A stretch of DNA of 6,600 nt from Campylobacteraceae bacterium (GCA_027063105.1 JAMOSL010000153.1:1-6600); one strand, 5' to 3'; counted from the stretch's first letter, positions 1 through 6,189 are shown. Notes: generated by a model not told the origin, from the letters alone. Numbers and translations: made by a program.

Positions 1-2
1 AT

Positions 3-197
3 ACTACACAATTTGTTGACCACTCTATGGCTGTTATAGAGGCTCTATTACATTCAGATATCTTAACAAAAGCCTCTGATTTAGGAATGTTTTTACTAAA
101 GACTCATCTACTTTCATCTCTACAAAAGTATACAGCACCTAAACGAGGACTTAATAACATAAAAAGTAAACTTCAAGGACTATTAGATGAAAAATAA
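3..197 (+). CDS. 3' end of an unidentified protein (partial)
   Basis: The frame is open from the window edge to a TAA at 195-197 and gives about 64 residues (starting TQFVDHSMAVIEAL, ending KLQGLLDEK). It is rich in Leu, Ser and Lys, probably alpha-helical, and has no membrane segment or catalytic motif that I can see. Its last 11 bases overlap the start of the ABC1 kinase gene, so the two are probably co-transcribed and translationally coupled. I do not recognise the family from this fragment. A helical C-terminal domain of a regulator such as a TetR-type protein is conceivable but unsupported. The other two forward frames hit stops within the first 40 bases, which supports this as the real frame. 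Confidence 0.6.
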   Translation, partial: TTQFVDHSMAVIEALLHSDILTKASDLGMFLLKTHLLSSLQKYTAPKRGLNNIKSKLQGLLDEK

Positions 198-1500
198 AAG
201 TATACCAATTAGTAAAATAGCTCGTGGTAAAGTTATAGGGAAAGCAATACTTAAAATAGGAGGTAAAAAGAGTAAAGAACAGATTAAACAACTATTCCTA
301 TCAAATGAGCAAAAAGAACTTTCAAAAGAGAAGAACCAAAAAGAAACTGCAAAAATTATTATGGAATCTTTGGGAGAACTTAAAGGAGTCTCTATAAAAA
401 TAGCTCAACAGATAGCATTAAGTATGCCTTTTTTGCCTCCAAGTTATTTGAATGAAATTAGCAAATCATTCCAATCTGTTCCACCACTTAATCGTGCTTT
501 AGTACGAAAAATTATTCATCAAGAACTTGGAGAGTATCCAAAAAATATATTTGAAGAGTTTGAGGATAAACCTTTTGGTTCAGCAAGTTTAGGACAAGTA
601 CACCGAGCAAAAAAAGGTATTAAAGACATGGCTGTAAAAATACAATATGCAGGTATTGGGAATACTATACGAAGTGATTTATCTATGTTAAGTTTTGCTT
701 TAAGACGATTTGCAAAAGGTGGAAATATCGACCATATAATGAAAGAGATAACTGTACGACTTTATGAAGAGGTAGATTATAAACATGAAGCTAAGAATTT
801 AGAGTATTTTTATGATAATTTAAAACATCCTCATATAACTATACCAAAATTTTACCCTAATTTTTCTACAAATAAAATATTAGCCACATCTTATCTATCA
901 GGTTCTAATTTAGATGATTTTTTGGCTTCTAATCCATCTAAAGAATTGAAAAATCATTATGCACAAACAATTTTTGATAGTTTCTTTATTTCATTATATA
1001 AATTAAAATGTGTTCATGCAGACCCAAACCCTGGTAATTTTATATTCATGAAAAATAAAATGTTAGGACTGATAGATTTTGGTTGCGTTAAGAGAGTAAA
1101 TAGTAATTTTCTAAAAAGCTACAATAATTTACATTTATCACTTATTGATGGAGTGTATGATAAATATATCACTAAACAATATTTAGAATTAGGAATGATT
1201 GATAAAGCTAGTGAGGAGGAAATGTTATTATTTTATAGAAATGTTATAAAACCACTTGATAGCATATATATAGAAATATTTTTAGAAGATAAATATAAAT
1301 TTAAGTCTAATAATGCATTCTCTAAGCGAGGATTTGAAACAATATTAAAAATTCAAAAAGAAGAGACTCAATCGGTTCATAAACTAAATGAAGAGTATAT
1401 ATTTCTAGATCGTACACTACTAGGTTATTACGCTCTTTTTGAAAGAATGGAAGCAACAATTGATACACAGTTTGCTAAAAAGATAATGAGAGAATATTAA
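187..1500 (+). CDS. ABC1/AarF/UbiB-family atypical protein kinase-like protein
   Basis: This is a 437-aa member of the ABC1 (ADCK/UbiB) family of atypical kinase-like ATPases; members near ubiquinone biosynthesis support quinone or lipid metabolism. Visible motifs in order are: the family KxGQ-type element as KIAQ (71-74, Ala replacing Gly); the Ala/Ser-rich nucleotide loop GSASLGQVHRA (131-141); the AVK lysine (K151); the E-x-D motif EVD with following EA (195-202); the catalytic loop HADPNPGN (278-285); and the metal-binding DFG (297-299). Every kinase-core residue is present, so it is probably an active ATPase. No C-terminal membrane anchor like that of proteobacterial UbiB is evident; the C-terminus (about 400-437) is charged. 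AAGGA at 175-179 sits 7 nt before the ATG, and the start lies inside the upstream gene. The next gene follows after 15 bp. I do not assign ubiB because no quinone gene is nearby and the KIAQ variant points to another bacterial ABC1 subgroup. Confidence 0.93.
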   Translation: MKNKSIPISKIARGKVIGKAILKIGGKKSKEQIKQLFLSNEQKELSKEKNQKETAKIIMESLGELKGVSIKIAQQIALSMPFLPPSYLNEISKSFQSVPPLNRALVRKIIHQELGEYPKNIFEEFEDKPFGSASLGQVHRAKKGIKDMAVKIQYAGIGNTIRSDLSMLSFALRRFAKGGNIDHIMKEITVRLYEEVDYKHEAKNLEYFYDNLKHPHITIPKFYPNFSTNKILATSYLSGSNLDDFLASNPSKELKNHYAQTIFDSFFISLYKLKCVHADPNPGNFIFMKNKMLGLIDFGCVKRVNSNFLKSYNNLHLSLIDGVYDKYITKQYLELGMIDKASEEEMLLFYRNVIKPLDSIYIEIFLEDKYKFKSNNAFSKRGFETILKIQKEETQSVHKLNEEYIFLDRTLLGYYALFERMEATIDTQFAKKIMREY

Positions 1501-1515
1501 ACAAAAGGAATTAAA

Positions 1516-2979
1516 ATGATTGATACAATAGAAGAGAAAGAGATAAAAAATAAGCTTAATCCATTAGATAATTTTTCATGGGTTCTAATAGTACTTTTTG
1601 TTAGTTTAATTATTTCTATGATTAAAAATCTTGCACCTACTAATATTATAGCTAGTTGGGACATAGCCACTTATATATTACTCCTTTTGCCACTTTTTTA
1701 TATGATATATAATAAAGAGATAGCGAATCAATTTACCAAATGGATAGTACCATTTCTGTTAATACTAATTATAGATGTATATTACTATAATAATGAACTC
1801 TCACAAGAAGTTCTACCAATAATAATATATATATGCATAGGTATTCTCTATATAGGAAGTGTACAAAATATGGAATATTTCTTTCAAGTTATTATTCCGA
1901 AGCTCTCTGGATCATTTAGAATATTTGGTGCAGTAGGAGTCTTTATTAAACCAATTTTATCACTCAAAAAATATCAACAAGAACTAATTAGAAGTACTCT
2001 AACCATTCGTATAGGATTAGGATTACTTATAACTCTACCAGTTATGCTTTTATTTCTATTTCTATTTATGAAATCTGATCCACAGTTTAGCCATTTTATT
2101 ACTAATTTATTTTCTTTTGTTAATCCTTTTAAAGTTTATCATTCATTTACTATTCCTTTAAGTTTTTTATTTGTTTTGATACTATTTAGTTATGCTATAT
2201 CTAGTACAAAAAGTAGAAGTATTAACTTAGACACCAATGCTTTTGATATTGTTGTTATAGGTATATTTTTAGGTTCTCTAAATTTCTTATTTATAAGCTT
2301 TTTGGCATTTCAGCTCCCTTATATATTTGGAGGAGAAAATTATATATTAGAGAATGGAATTAATATATCAAACTATGCCAGAAAAGGATTCTTTGAATTA
2401 GCTATTGTAATGGGTATTGTAGTGTTTATATTTTTAATAATAATTTATCGTTACAAAAATGAAAAAATAATTTCAATAATGATGAGTGGATTAATGTTTC
2501 AGACTATGATTATGGGATATTCTTCACTTAAAAAAATGTATCTCTATCAATCAATGAAAGGTGCTACAGTGCTAAGATATTATGTAGAATGGTTTGATTA
2601 TTTTTTACTACTAATTTTATTTCTAGGAATGATATATTTTCTAACTAAGAAACCATTCTATTCTATGCTTAATACTGTTACCATATTAAGTATATTGTCA
2701 TTTACTACAATTGCATCAGTTAATATCGAAGGCATCGTGGCAAAACAAAATATAGAACAATTCAAATCAAATCCAGAAAAACTAGATAAAGTAATGCTCT
2801 CATATCTTTCAGTAGATATTTTACCTTATATACAAAATACAGATATTATTTTAGATAGTTATAGACATCTTTATTTCAGTAAAGCTCGAAGAAACTGTAA
2901 AAACTTTAGTGAATATCATATTGGATATTGTAATAAAATAGAAACTTATGGAATGAAGAAAATTAGAGTTAATCGTTAA
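1516..2979 (+). CDS. DUF4173-type polytopic membrane protein
   Basis: This is a 487-aa integral membrane protein of unknown function with roughly ten hydrophobic segments (about 21-40, 50-65, 75-92, 99-115, 165-185, 211-230, 243-271, 292-311, 360-377, 387-402). Family hallmarks I recognise are: LPVMLLFLFLFMKSDPQF (174-191); the long segment ending FQLPYIFGG (265-273); the Tyr-Ala-Arg-Lys-Gly-Phe-Phe-Glu-Leu block (288-295), corresponding to the eYARrGFfEL motif; and the ending NIEGIVAKQN (403-412) followed by LD..ML.YLS.DILPYI (423-439). These fit DUF4173, related to DUF4153. An acidic-basic cytoplasmic N-terminus precedes the first segment and a soluble tail of about 85 residues with two Cys (461, 472) closes the protein. 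AAGGA at 1505-1509 is 6 nt before the ATG. It lies 15 bp behind the ABC1 gene, so the two share a transcript. The stop codon sits in the 3' arm of a terminator hairpin. Confidence 0.85.
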   Translation: MIDTIEEKEIKNKLNPLDNFSWVLIVLFVSLIISMIKNLAPTNIIASWDIATYILLLLPLFYMIYNKEIANQFTKWIVPFLLILIIDVYYYNNELSQEVLPIIIYICIGILYIGSVQNMEYFFQVIIPKLSGSFRIFGAVGVFIKPILSLKKYQQELIRSTLTIRIGLGLLITLPVMLLFLFLFMKSDPQFSHFITNLFSFVNPFKVYHSFTIPLSFLFVLILFSYAISSTKSRSINLDTNAFDIVVIGIFLGSLNFLFISFLAFQLPYIFGGENYILENGINISNYARKGFFELAIVMGIVVFIFLIIIYRYKNEKIISIMMSGLMFQTMIMGYSSLKKMYLYQSMKGATVLRYYVEWFDYFLLLILFLGMIYFLTKKPFYSMLNTVTILSILSFTTIASVNIEGIVAKQNIEQFKSNPEKLDKVMLSYLSVDILPYIQNTDIILDSYRHLYFSKARRNCKNFSEYHIGYCNKIETYGMKKIRVNR

Positions 2980-2987
2980 CTCTTTTT
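2965..2987 (+). terminator. Rho-independent terminator overlapping the DUF4173 stop codon
   Basis: An 8-bp perfect stem, AGAGTTAA (2965-2972) with TTAACTCT (2976-2983), encloses a 3-nt TCG loop and runs straight into a T tract (2983-2987). The stop codon TAA (2977-2979) is part of the 3' arm. The stem has only two G-C pairs, so termination may be partial. It separates the kinase/DUF4173 unit from the helicase gene, whose promoter begins a few bases further on. Confidence 0.6.
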
Positions 2988-2991
2988 CGGA

Positions 2992-2997
2992 TATAAT
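2992..2997 (+). promoter_or_regulatory. -10 box of the DEAD-box helicase promoter
   Basis: A perfect TATAAT (2992-2997), preceded by GA, lies behind the T-rich stretch 2983-2987. There is no convincing -35 box, which is usual for the main sigma factor in Campylobacterota. A start near 3004 would leave a leader of about 20 nt, with AAGG at 3013-3016 eight bases before the ATG at 3025. Confidence 0.65.
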
Positions 2998-3024
2998 AAT
3001 AAAAAAATTATTAAGGTTTTACTT

Positions 3025-4293
3025 ATGTCATTCTCATCTTTGGGATTATCCCCATCTATTCTGAAAGCACTTCATGGATACAAACAACCAACAGAGATAC
3101 AAAAAGAGTTAATACCTGCTATTTTAAGTGGAAGAGATATATTAGCTAGTTCTCAGACAGGAACAGGTAAAACAGCTGGATTTGTTTTACCTATATTAGA
3201 AAAAATAATGAAAAATAGATTAGAAAACTCTAAATCTTATGTACAGGCTCTTATTATTGTTCCTACAAGAGAATTGGCAAAACAAGTTGCACAATCTACT
3301 GAAAATTATAGTAAACATTTGCCTATTAAATCAATGGTGATTTATGGAGGAAAACCTTTATCTTCACAAGCAAAAAGATTATCTGAAGGTGTTGATATAT
3401 TAATTGCTACAACAGGAAGATTAGTTGAGCATCTAAATCAAAAAAATATAGATTTATCAGGAGTAAATTACTTTATTCTTGATGAAGCTGATACTATATT
3501 AGATATGGGATTTAGGAATGAGGTTTCTCAAGTTATCAGAGAACTTACTCCAAAGAGACAAAATATCCTTATATCTGCTACTTTGGTAGGTTCTTTAAAA
3601 GAGTTAAGTCAAGAGATATTAACTCGTCCACTTAGAATAGAAATGACCCCACTTGGAAATACTCTATCTAATATTAAACAAGTTTTATATCCTGTTGAAG
3701 AAGATAAGAAATTAGAGTTATTATCATTTTTAATAGGTTCAAGAAATTATCAACAGGTATTAGTCTTTGTGCGTACAAAAGTTGAAGCTCAAATAGTTGA
3801 AAAAGATTTAATTGCTAGTGGATTAAAGACAGTATCTATTCATGGAGATAAAAGTTCAAGTGCAAGAAGTAGAGCTTTAGAAGCATTTAAAGAGAAGAAA
3901 GCTAGAGTATTAGTTGCTACGGATATTGCATCAAGGGGATTAGATATTAAAGGTCTGGATATAGTTATAAGTTATGATATTCCTCATATTACTCAAGATT
4001 ATATACATAGAATTGGAAGAACTGGTAGAGCTGGACGAAATGGATTGGCTATTATTTTAAACTCCCCTAAAGAGCTTGTAGCGTTAAGAGAAGTAGAAAG
4101 AATGCTATCAAAGAGTATTGATAAAGAGATAATAGATGGTTATGCACCGAAACTAGTACCAAACCAAAAAGGTGCAAGAAAGAAAGTAAATGAAAAAAAA
4201 CCAAAAACAGCTGGTGCATTTGGCAAAAAGAGAGATAAAAAAGAGACGAAAAAGAAGAGAAAAACAACAAAAAGAGATGGTTGGGGGAGATGA
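3025..4293 (+). CDS. rhlE: RhlE-type ATP-dependent DEAD-box RNA helicase
   Basis: This 422-aa protein unwinds RNA duplexes using ATP, with likely roles in ribosome assembly, mRNA turnover or cold adaptation. All motifs are intact: Q motif (F3, Q26); motif I SQTGTGKT (43-50, K49); Ia PTRELA (80-85); Ib TTGR (129-132, TPGR in most relatives); II DEAD (153-156); III SAT (184-186); IV VLVFVRTK (245-252); V ATDIASRGLDI (298-308); and VI HRIGRTGRAGR (328-338). The sequences around motif I and the HGDKSSSARSRALEAFK stretch (273-289) resemble RhlE more than DeaD or SrmB. Residues about 381-422 form a Lys/Arg-rich disordered tail, typical for non-specific RNA binding. The gene has its own promoter, and its TGA overlaps the ATG of the CbiB gene. 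Confidence in the family is very high; the RhlE subfamily is by motif resemblance. Confidence 0.95.
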   Translation: MSFSSLGLSPSILKALHGYKQPTEIQKELIPAILSGRDILASSQTGTGKTAGFVLPILEKIMKNRLENSKSYVQALIIVPTRELAKQVAQSTENYSKHLPIKSMVIYGGKPLSSQAKRLSEGVDILIATTGRLVEHLNQKNIDLSGVNYFILDEADTILDMGFRNEVSQVIRELTPKRQNILISATLVGSLKELSQEILTRPLRIEMTPLGNTLSNIKQVLYPVEEDKKLELLSFLIGSRNYQQVLVFVRTKVEAQIVEKDLIASGLKTVSIHGDKSSSARSRALEAFKEKKARVLVATDIASRGLDIKGLDIVISYDIPHITQDYIHRIGRTGRAGRNGLAIILNSPKELVALREVERMLSKSIDKEIIDGYAPKLVPNQKGARKKVNEKKPKTAGAFGKKRDKKETKKKRKTTKRDGWGR

Positions 4294-5147
4294 CTCTCCT
4301 CGCTTTCTTAATAGATAAGATTTTTGGTGAATTTAATTTTATTAAACATCCTGTTATATTTATGGGAGATTATATTAAATGGTTTGAAAATAAATTTTAT
4401 AAAGATAGCATTTCCAGAGGATTTATATTACTATTGAGTCTACTTCTTACAGTTTATTTAATAACTTCTTTTATTAATATCATTTTAAATGAGTTCAATC
4501 CTATAATATCTTTAATAGTCACTGCAATAATTGCATCTACTACTATTGCTTCTAATATGTTATATAAAGCTGTATATGATATTTCTATCAATCCAAAAAA
4601 TATAAAATATCTGGTTAGTCGGGATACTGATAATTTAAGTAGTAGTGATATTAATAAAGCATCTATTGAGACTTATGGAGAAAATTTAAGTGATGGCGTT
4701 GTAGCACCTCTTTTTTATCTATATTTATTTGGTATTGAAGGAGCTTTTTTATATAAAGCCGTAAATACATTAGACTCTATGGTTGGATACCACACTGATA
4801 AATATGAGAATTTTGGTAAAGTATCTGCAAAATTAGATGATATAGTAAATTTTATTCCTGCAAGATTAACAGCTATATTGATAACTGCTATTAATTTTAA
4901 AGCCCATAAATTTTATAAATATGCTTCTGGACATGAAAGCCCAAATGCTGGGTACCCTATATCTGCTATGGCTTTAGCTATAGAGGTTAAATTAGGTGGA
5001 GATACTTCATATTTTAGAAAGATAAAAGAGAAACCCTATTTTGGAGATGGCAGAGAAAATATAGAGGTAAAAGATATACATAATGCTTTAAATATAGGGA
5101 AAAAGATTGATATTTTAATTATTTTTATACTTCTAATAATTATTTAA
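4290..5147 (+). CDS. cbiB: Adenosylcobinamide-phosphate synthase CbiB/CobD
   Basis: CbiB (CobD in aerobic-pathway naming) is an inner-membrane enzyme that attaches the aminopropanol arm to adenosylcobyric acid late in cobalamin synthesis. With the ATG at 4290 it is 285 aa, slightly short for a family usually near 310-320. Hallmarks, in that numbering, are: IDKIFGE plus HPVIFMG (8-26); SIETYGENLSDGVVAPLFY (125-143); KAVNTLDSMVGY (156-167); KLDDIVNFIPARLTA (181-195); HESPNAGYPISAMA (215-228); and LGGDTSYF (235-242). Hydrophobic segments lie at about 44-68, 73-92, 140-157, 188-207 and 273-285. The start is ambiguous. ATG 4290 gives the family N-terminus and an ATGA overlap with the helicase stop, so reinitiation is likely. 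TTG 4281 is in frame and has AAAGAG (4271-4276) at better spacing, adding only three residues. No other cobalamin gene is in the window. Confidence 0.94.
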   Translation: MTLLAFLIDKIFGEFNFIKHPVIFMGDYIKWFENKFYKDSISRGFILLLSLLLTVYLITSFINIILNEFNPIISLIVTAIIASTTIASNMLYKAVYDISINPKNIKYLVSRDTDNLSSSDINKASIETYGENLSDGVVAPLFYLYLFGIEGAFLYKAVNTLDSMVGYHTDKYENFGKVSAKLDDIVNFIPARLTAILITAINFKAHKFYKYASGHESPNAGYPISAMALAIEVKLGGDTSYFRKIKEKPYFGDGRENIEVKDIHNALNIGKKIDILIIFILLIII

Positions 5148-5291
5148 TTGTTAATTAATATTCATTAAAATCAACCATTCGTAAGAAATTAAAATCATGC
5201 TGTATGAAAATCGCTTCTACATACTTAAATAGTCAGAGAAAAGCTTTAAGTTCCACTCTTCACACAATCCTCATTCACAACCATATTTTGA

Positions 5292-5297
5292 TATAAT
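5292..5297 (+). promoter_or_regulatory. -10 box upstream of the small HTH gene
   Basis: TATAAT preceded by TTTTGA lies in the 174-bp gap after cbiB. It shares the eight bases GATATAAT with the helicase promoter. A start near 5304 would leave a leader under 20 nt. AAAGGA (5308-5313) then sits 8 nt before the TTG start at 5322. The rest of the gap (5148-5291) shows no gene and no convincing terminator, only weak A/T palindromes. Confidence 0.6.
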
Positions 5298-5321
5298 TGA
5301 AATTAAAAAAGGATAACTGTT

Positions 5322-5465
5322 TTGGAAGAGAAAGAAATACATTTAGTTAAAAAAGTTTCTAAAGAGTTAGGGTTAACTTATAGAGAACTAGCTGAGAAAA
5401 TTGGATATACAGAAGGTAGTTTAAAAACTTTTGTATCTAAAAATCAAGTAAATAAAAGGCTTTAA
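5322..5465 (+). CDS. Small helix-turn-helix DNA-binding protein (47 aa)
   Basis: This TTG-started frame encodes 47 residues. Residues 16-40 (LGLTYRELAEKIGYTEGSLK and on to TFVSK) read as a classic helix-turn-helix: the LTYRELAEKIGYT scaffold helix and turn, then a recognition helix. That makes a minimal Xre/Cro-like DNA-binding module. The TTG start is chosen because AAAGGA at 5308-5313 is spaced 8 nt away behind a good -10 box, and no ATG lies in this frame upstream of the motif. It ends one base before the ATG of the next small gene, so the two form a unit. The protein is shorter than stand-alone Xre repressors (usually 60 or more residues), so it may be a natural minimal form or a remnant. 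Its target is unknown. Confidence 0.7.
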   Translation: MEEKEIHLVKKVSKELGLTYRELAEKIGYTEGSLKTFVSKNQVNKRL

Positions 5466-5601
5466 AATGCAAGAACCGATAAGAGAAGCAATGATTATTA
5501 ATCCAAATTTATATCGTACATTTATGAAGGCAGGTAAAGATTTTCATAATCTAATTGCTATGTATTTGTTCTACACTTATAATGCTCAACATCAAAGAAC
5601 T

Positions 5602-5727
5602 AAGGATTAAAATATAAGTAACCTTCAAAGGGCAACCACAAGGGATTGCCCCTACACGATGTTATTTCGTAGGGGTATTCCCCTTGTGGGTACCCTAAAA
5701 GTTTGGTTTTAATTTATTTCTATTCCT
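5602..5727. mobile_element. Putative 126-bp palindromic miniature insertion
   Basis: This is the stretch that separates the two in-frame halves of the broken gene. Its core (5630-5695) is a strong imperfect palindrome. Weaker inverted similarity extends to the edges: AGGA at 5603-5606 and TCCT at 5724-5727 are complementary, and both arms then carry A/T-rich AAATA-type sequence. No target-site duplication is clear and there is no transposase. Boundaries come from protein continuity, not from seen termini, so they may be off by several bases. Confidence 0.45.
5630..5695. repeat. Head-to-head REP pair (BIME-like), GTAG plus hairpin
   Basis: Left arm 5630-5656 and right arm 5669-5695 are imperfect inverted copies around a short A/T spacer. 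Read outward from the centre, each unit starts with GTAG, at 5669-5672 on + and 5652-5655 on -. Each then folds on itself: GGGCAA/TTGCCC with inner CC/GG in the left unit, GGGTA/TACCC with inner CCC/GGG in the right. Both have the same CTTGT loop. GTAG followed by an imperfect hairpin is the signature of REP sequences mobilised by RAYT (TnpA-REP) transposases. The G+C-rich block stands out sharply from its AT-rich surroundings. Confidence 0.75.
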
Positions 5728-6000
5728 AATCAACCTCATGCAACTGATAAGTTTGTACAAACAGGTTTAGGTTGGGGATTAGAGAAAGTTAAAAGAATTA
5801 AAGCCCTTTTAAAAAAGCTATCTATGAATTTGAAGATGGTAAAAAAATTCGTGCTAACTCTCAAGACAGTGAGGAAATAGTAAAACTTTTTGAGAGATAT
5901 GAGTATATTATAAACAAATAAGTCTTATATTTGTTACCTTTTGATACATAGATAAAAAATATTGCAATAATATACAAATATATTCTTAAAATATTACGAT

Positions 6001-6020
6001 TGCCAGAAGTTGCCAGAAGT
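6001..6020. repeat. Perfect tandem 10-bp direct repeat
   Basis: TGCCAGAAGT occurs twice back to back (6001-6010, 6011-6020). A 10-bp period places the copies on nearly the same face of the helix. They end 6 bp before a TATACT box, so they cover what would be the -35 and spacer region. This suits a regulator binding site but is equally explained by a local duplication. Confidence 0.6.
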
Positions 6021-6026
6021 TTGATA

Positions 6027-6032
6027 TATACT
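6027..6032 (+). promoter_or_regulatory. Possible -10 box for the secreted-protein gene
   Basis: TATACT (one mismatch to TATAAT) preceded by TTGATA lies just after the tandem 10-bp repeat. If used, it would give a leader of about 245 nt containing the two-hairpin element at 6135-6189. No better -10 box was found closer to the gene, but A/T-rich chance matches are common here. Confidence 0.3.
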
Positions 6033-6134
6033 TTTTAAATGTAATAACTTTATAGACGATTTCAAATGTTTTTGATTTAGCTAAATCATTCAAGCGTAAC
6101 CATAGATTGTCAATAACAATGAATCAAGGTTTTT

Positions 6135-6189
6135 TCGGAACTGGTGCTTTAGCTCCAGCTGTTTGTGAGGCTGAAGCCGTCACTTCCGA
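6135..6189. repeat. Two-hairpin palindromic element closed by TCGGAA/TTCCGA
   Basis: TCGGAA (6135-6140) pairs perfectly with TTCCGA (6184-6189) and encloses two hairpins. Hairpin one is CTGG, mismatch, GC, loop TTTA, GC, mismatch, CCAG (6141-6158). Hairpin two is GTGA, GGC, loop TGAA, GCC, one bulged G, TCAC (6165-6183). The linker is CTGTTT. As RNA this is a neat three-way junction. As DNA, each strand begins with TCGGAA followed directly by a hairpin, the same head-to-head plan as the REP pair at 5630-5695 but with unrelated sequence. It is more G+C-rich than its surroundings. It does not match any riboswitch class I know. It may be a second REP/BIME-like element or a structured leader RNA. 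Confidence 0.55.

Larger units (their letters stand above)
5467..5921 (+). pseudogene. Broken small winged-helix-like gene, split by a REP/BIME-like insert
   Basis: The 5' part (5467-5610) encodes 47 residues (MQEPIREAMIINPNLY, then FMKAGKDFHNLIAMYLFYTY) and stops at a TAA I place inside inserted DNA. The same reading frame reopens at 5728 with NQPHATDKFVQTGLGWGLEK and then VKRIKALLKK, a helix-rich winged-helix-like stretch. From memory of similar small Campylobacterota proteins, the second part continues the first directly after RT (residue 45). The intervening 5602-5727 (126 bp, divisible by three) is therefore the likely insert. A second lesion follows: at T4-A6 (5807-5816) the frame must shift by one base to continue as AIYEFEDGKKIRANSQDSEE to a TAA at 5919-5921. 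Without the shift it ends at TAG 5878. Function is probably DNA binding alongside the preceding HTH gene. The family continuity across the insert is inference. Confidence 0.6.

Noticed and set aside
4067..4270. 67-codon open frame on the minus strand
   Set aside because: It lies wholly inside the helicase gene, opposite its Lys-rich tail, which automatically gives Phe/Leu/Ser-rich codons on the other strand. There is no ribosome binding site.
5224..5251. CTTAAA/TTTAAG inverted repeat after cbiB as a terminator
   Set aside because: It is only a 6-bp A/T-rich stem with a loop of about 15 nt and no following T tract, so it is likely chance in AT-rich DNA.
6001..6020. CRISPR or integron attachment site
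   Set aside because: Two adjacent 10-bp units without spacers are not a CRISPR array, and no attC-type core sites or integrase accompany them.
6135..6189. Known riboswitch class (c-di-GMP, TPP, cobalamin, SAM and others)
   Set aside because: None of the conserved core sequences of these classes that I know is present; only the branched shape is suggestive.
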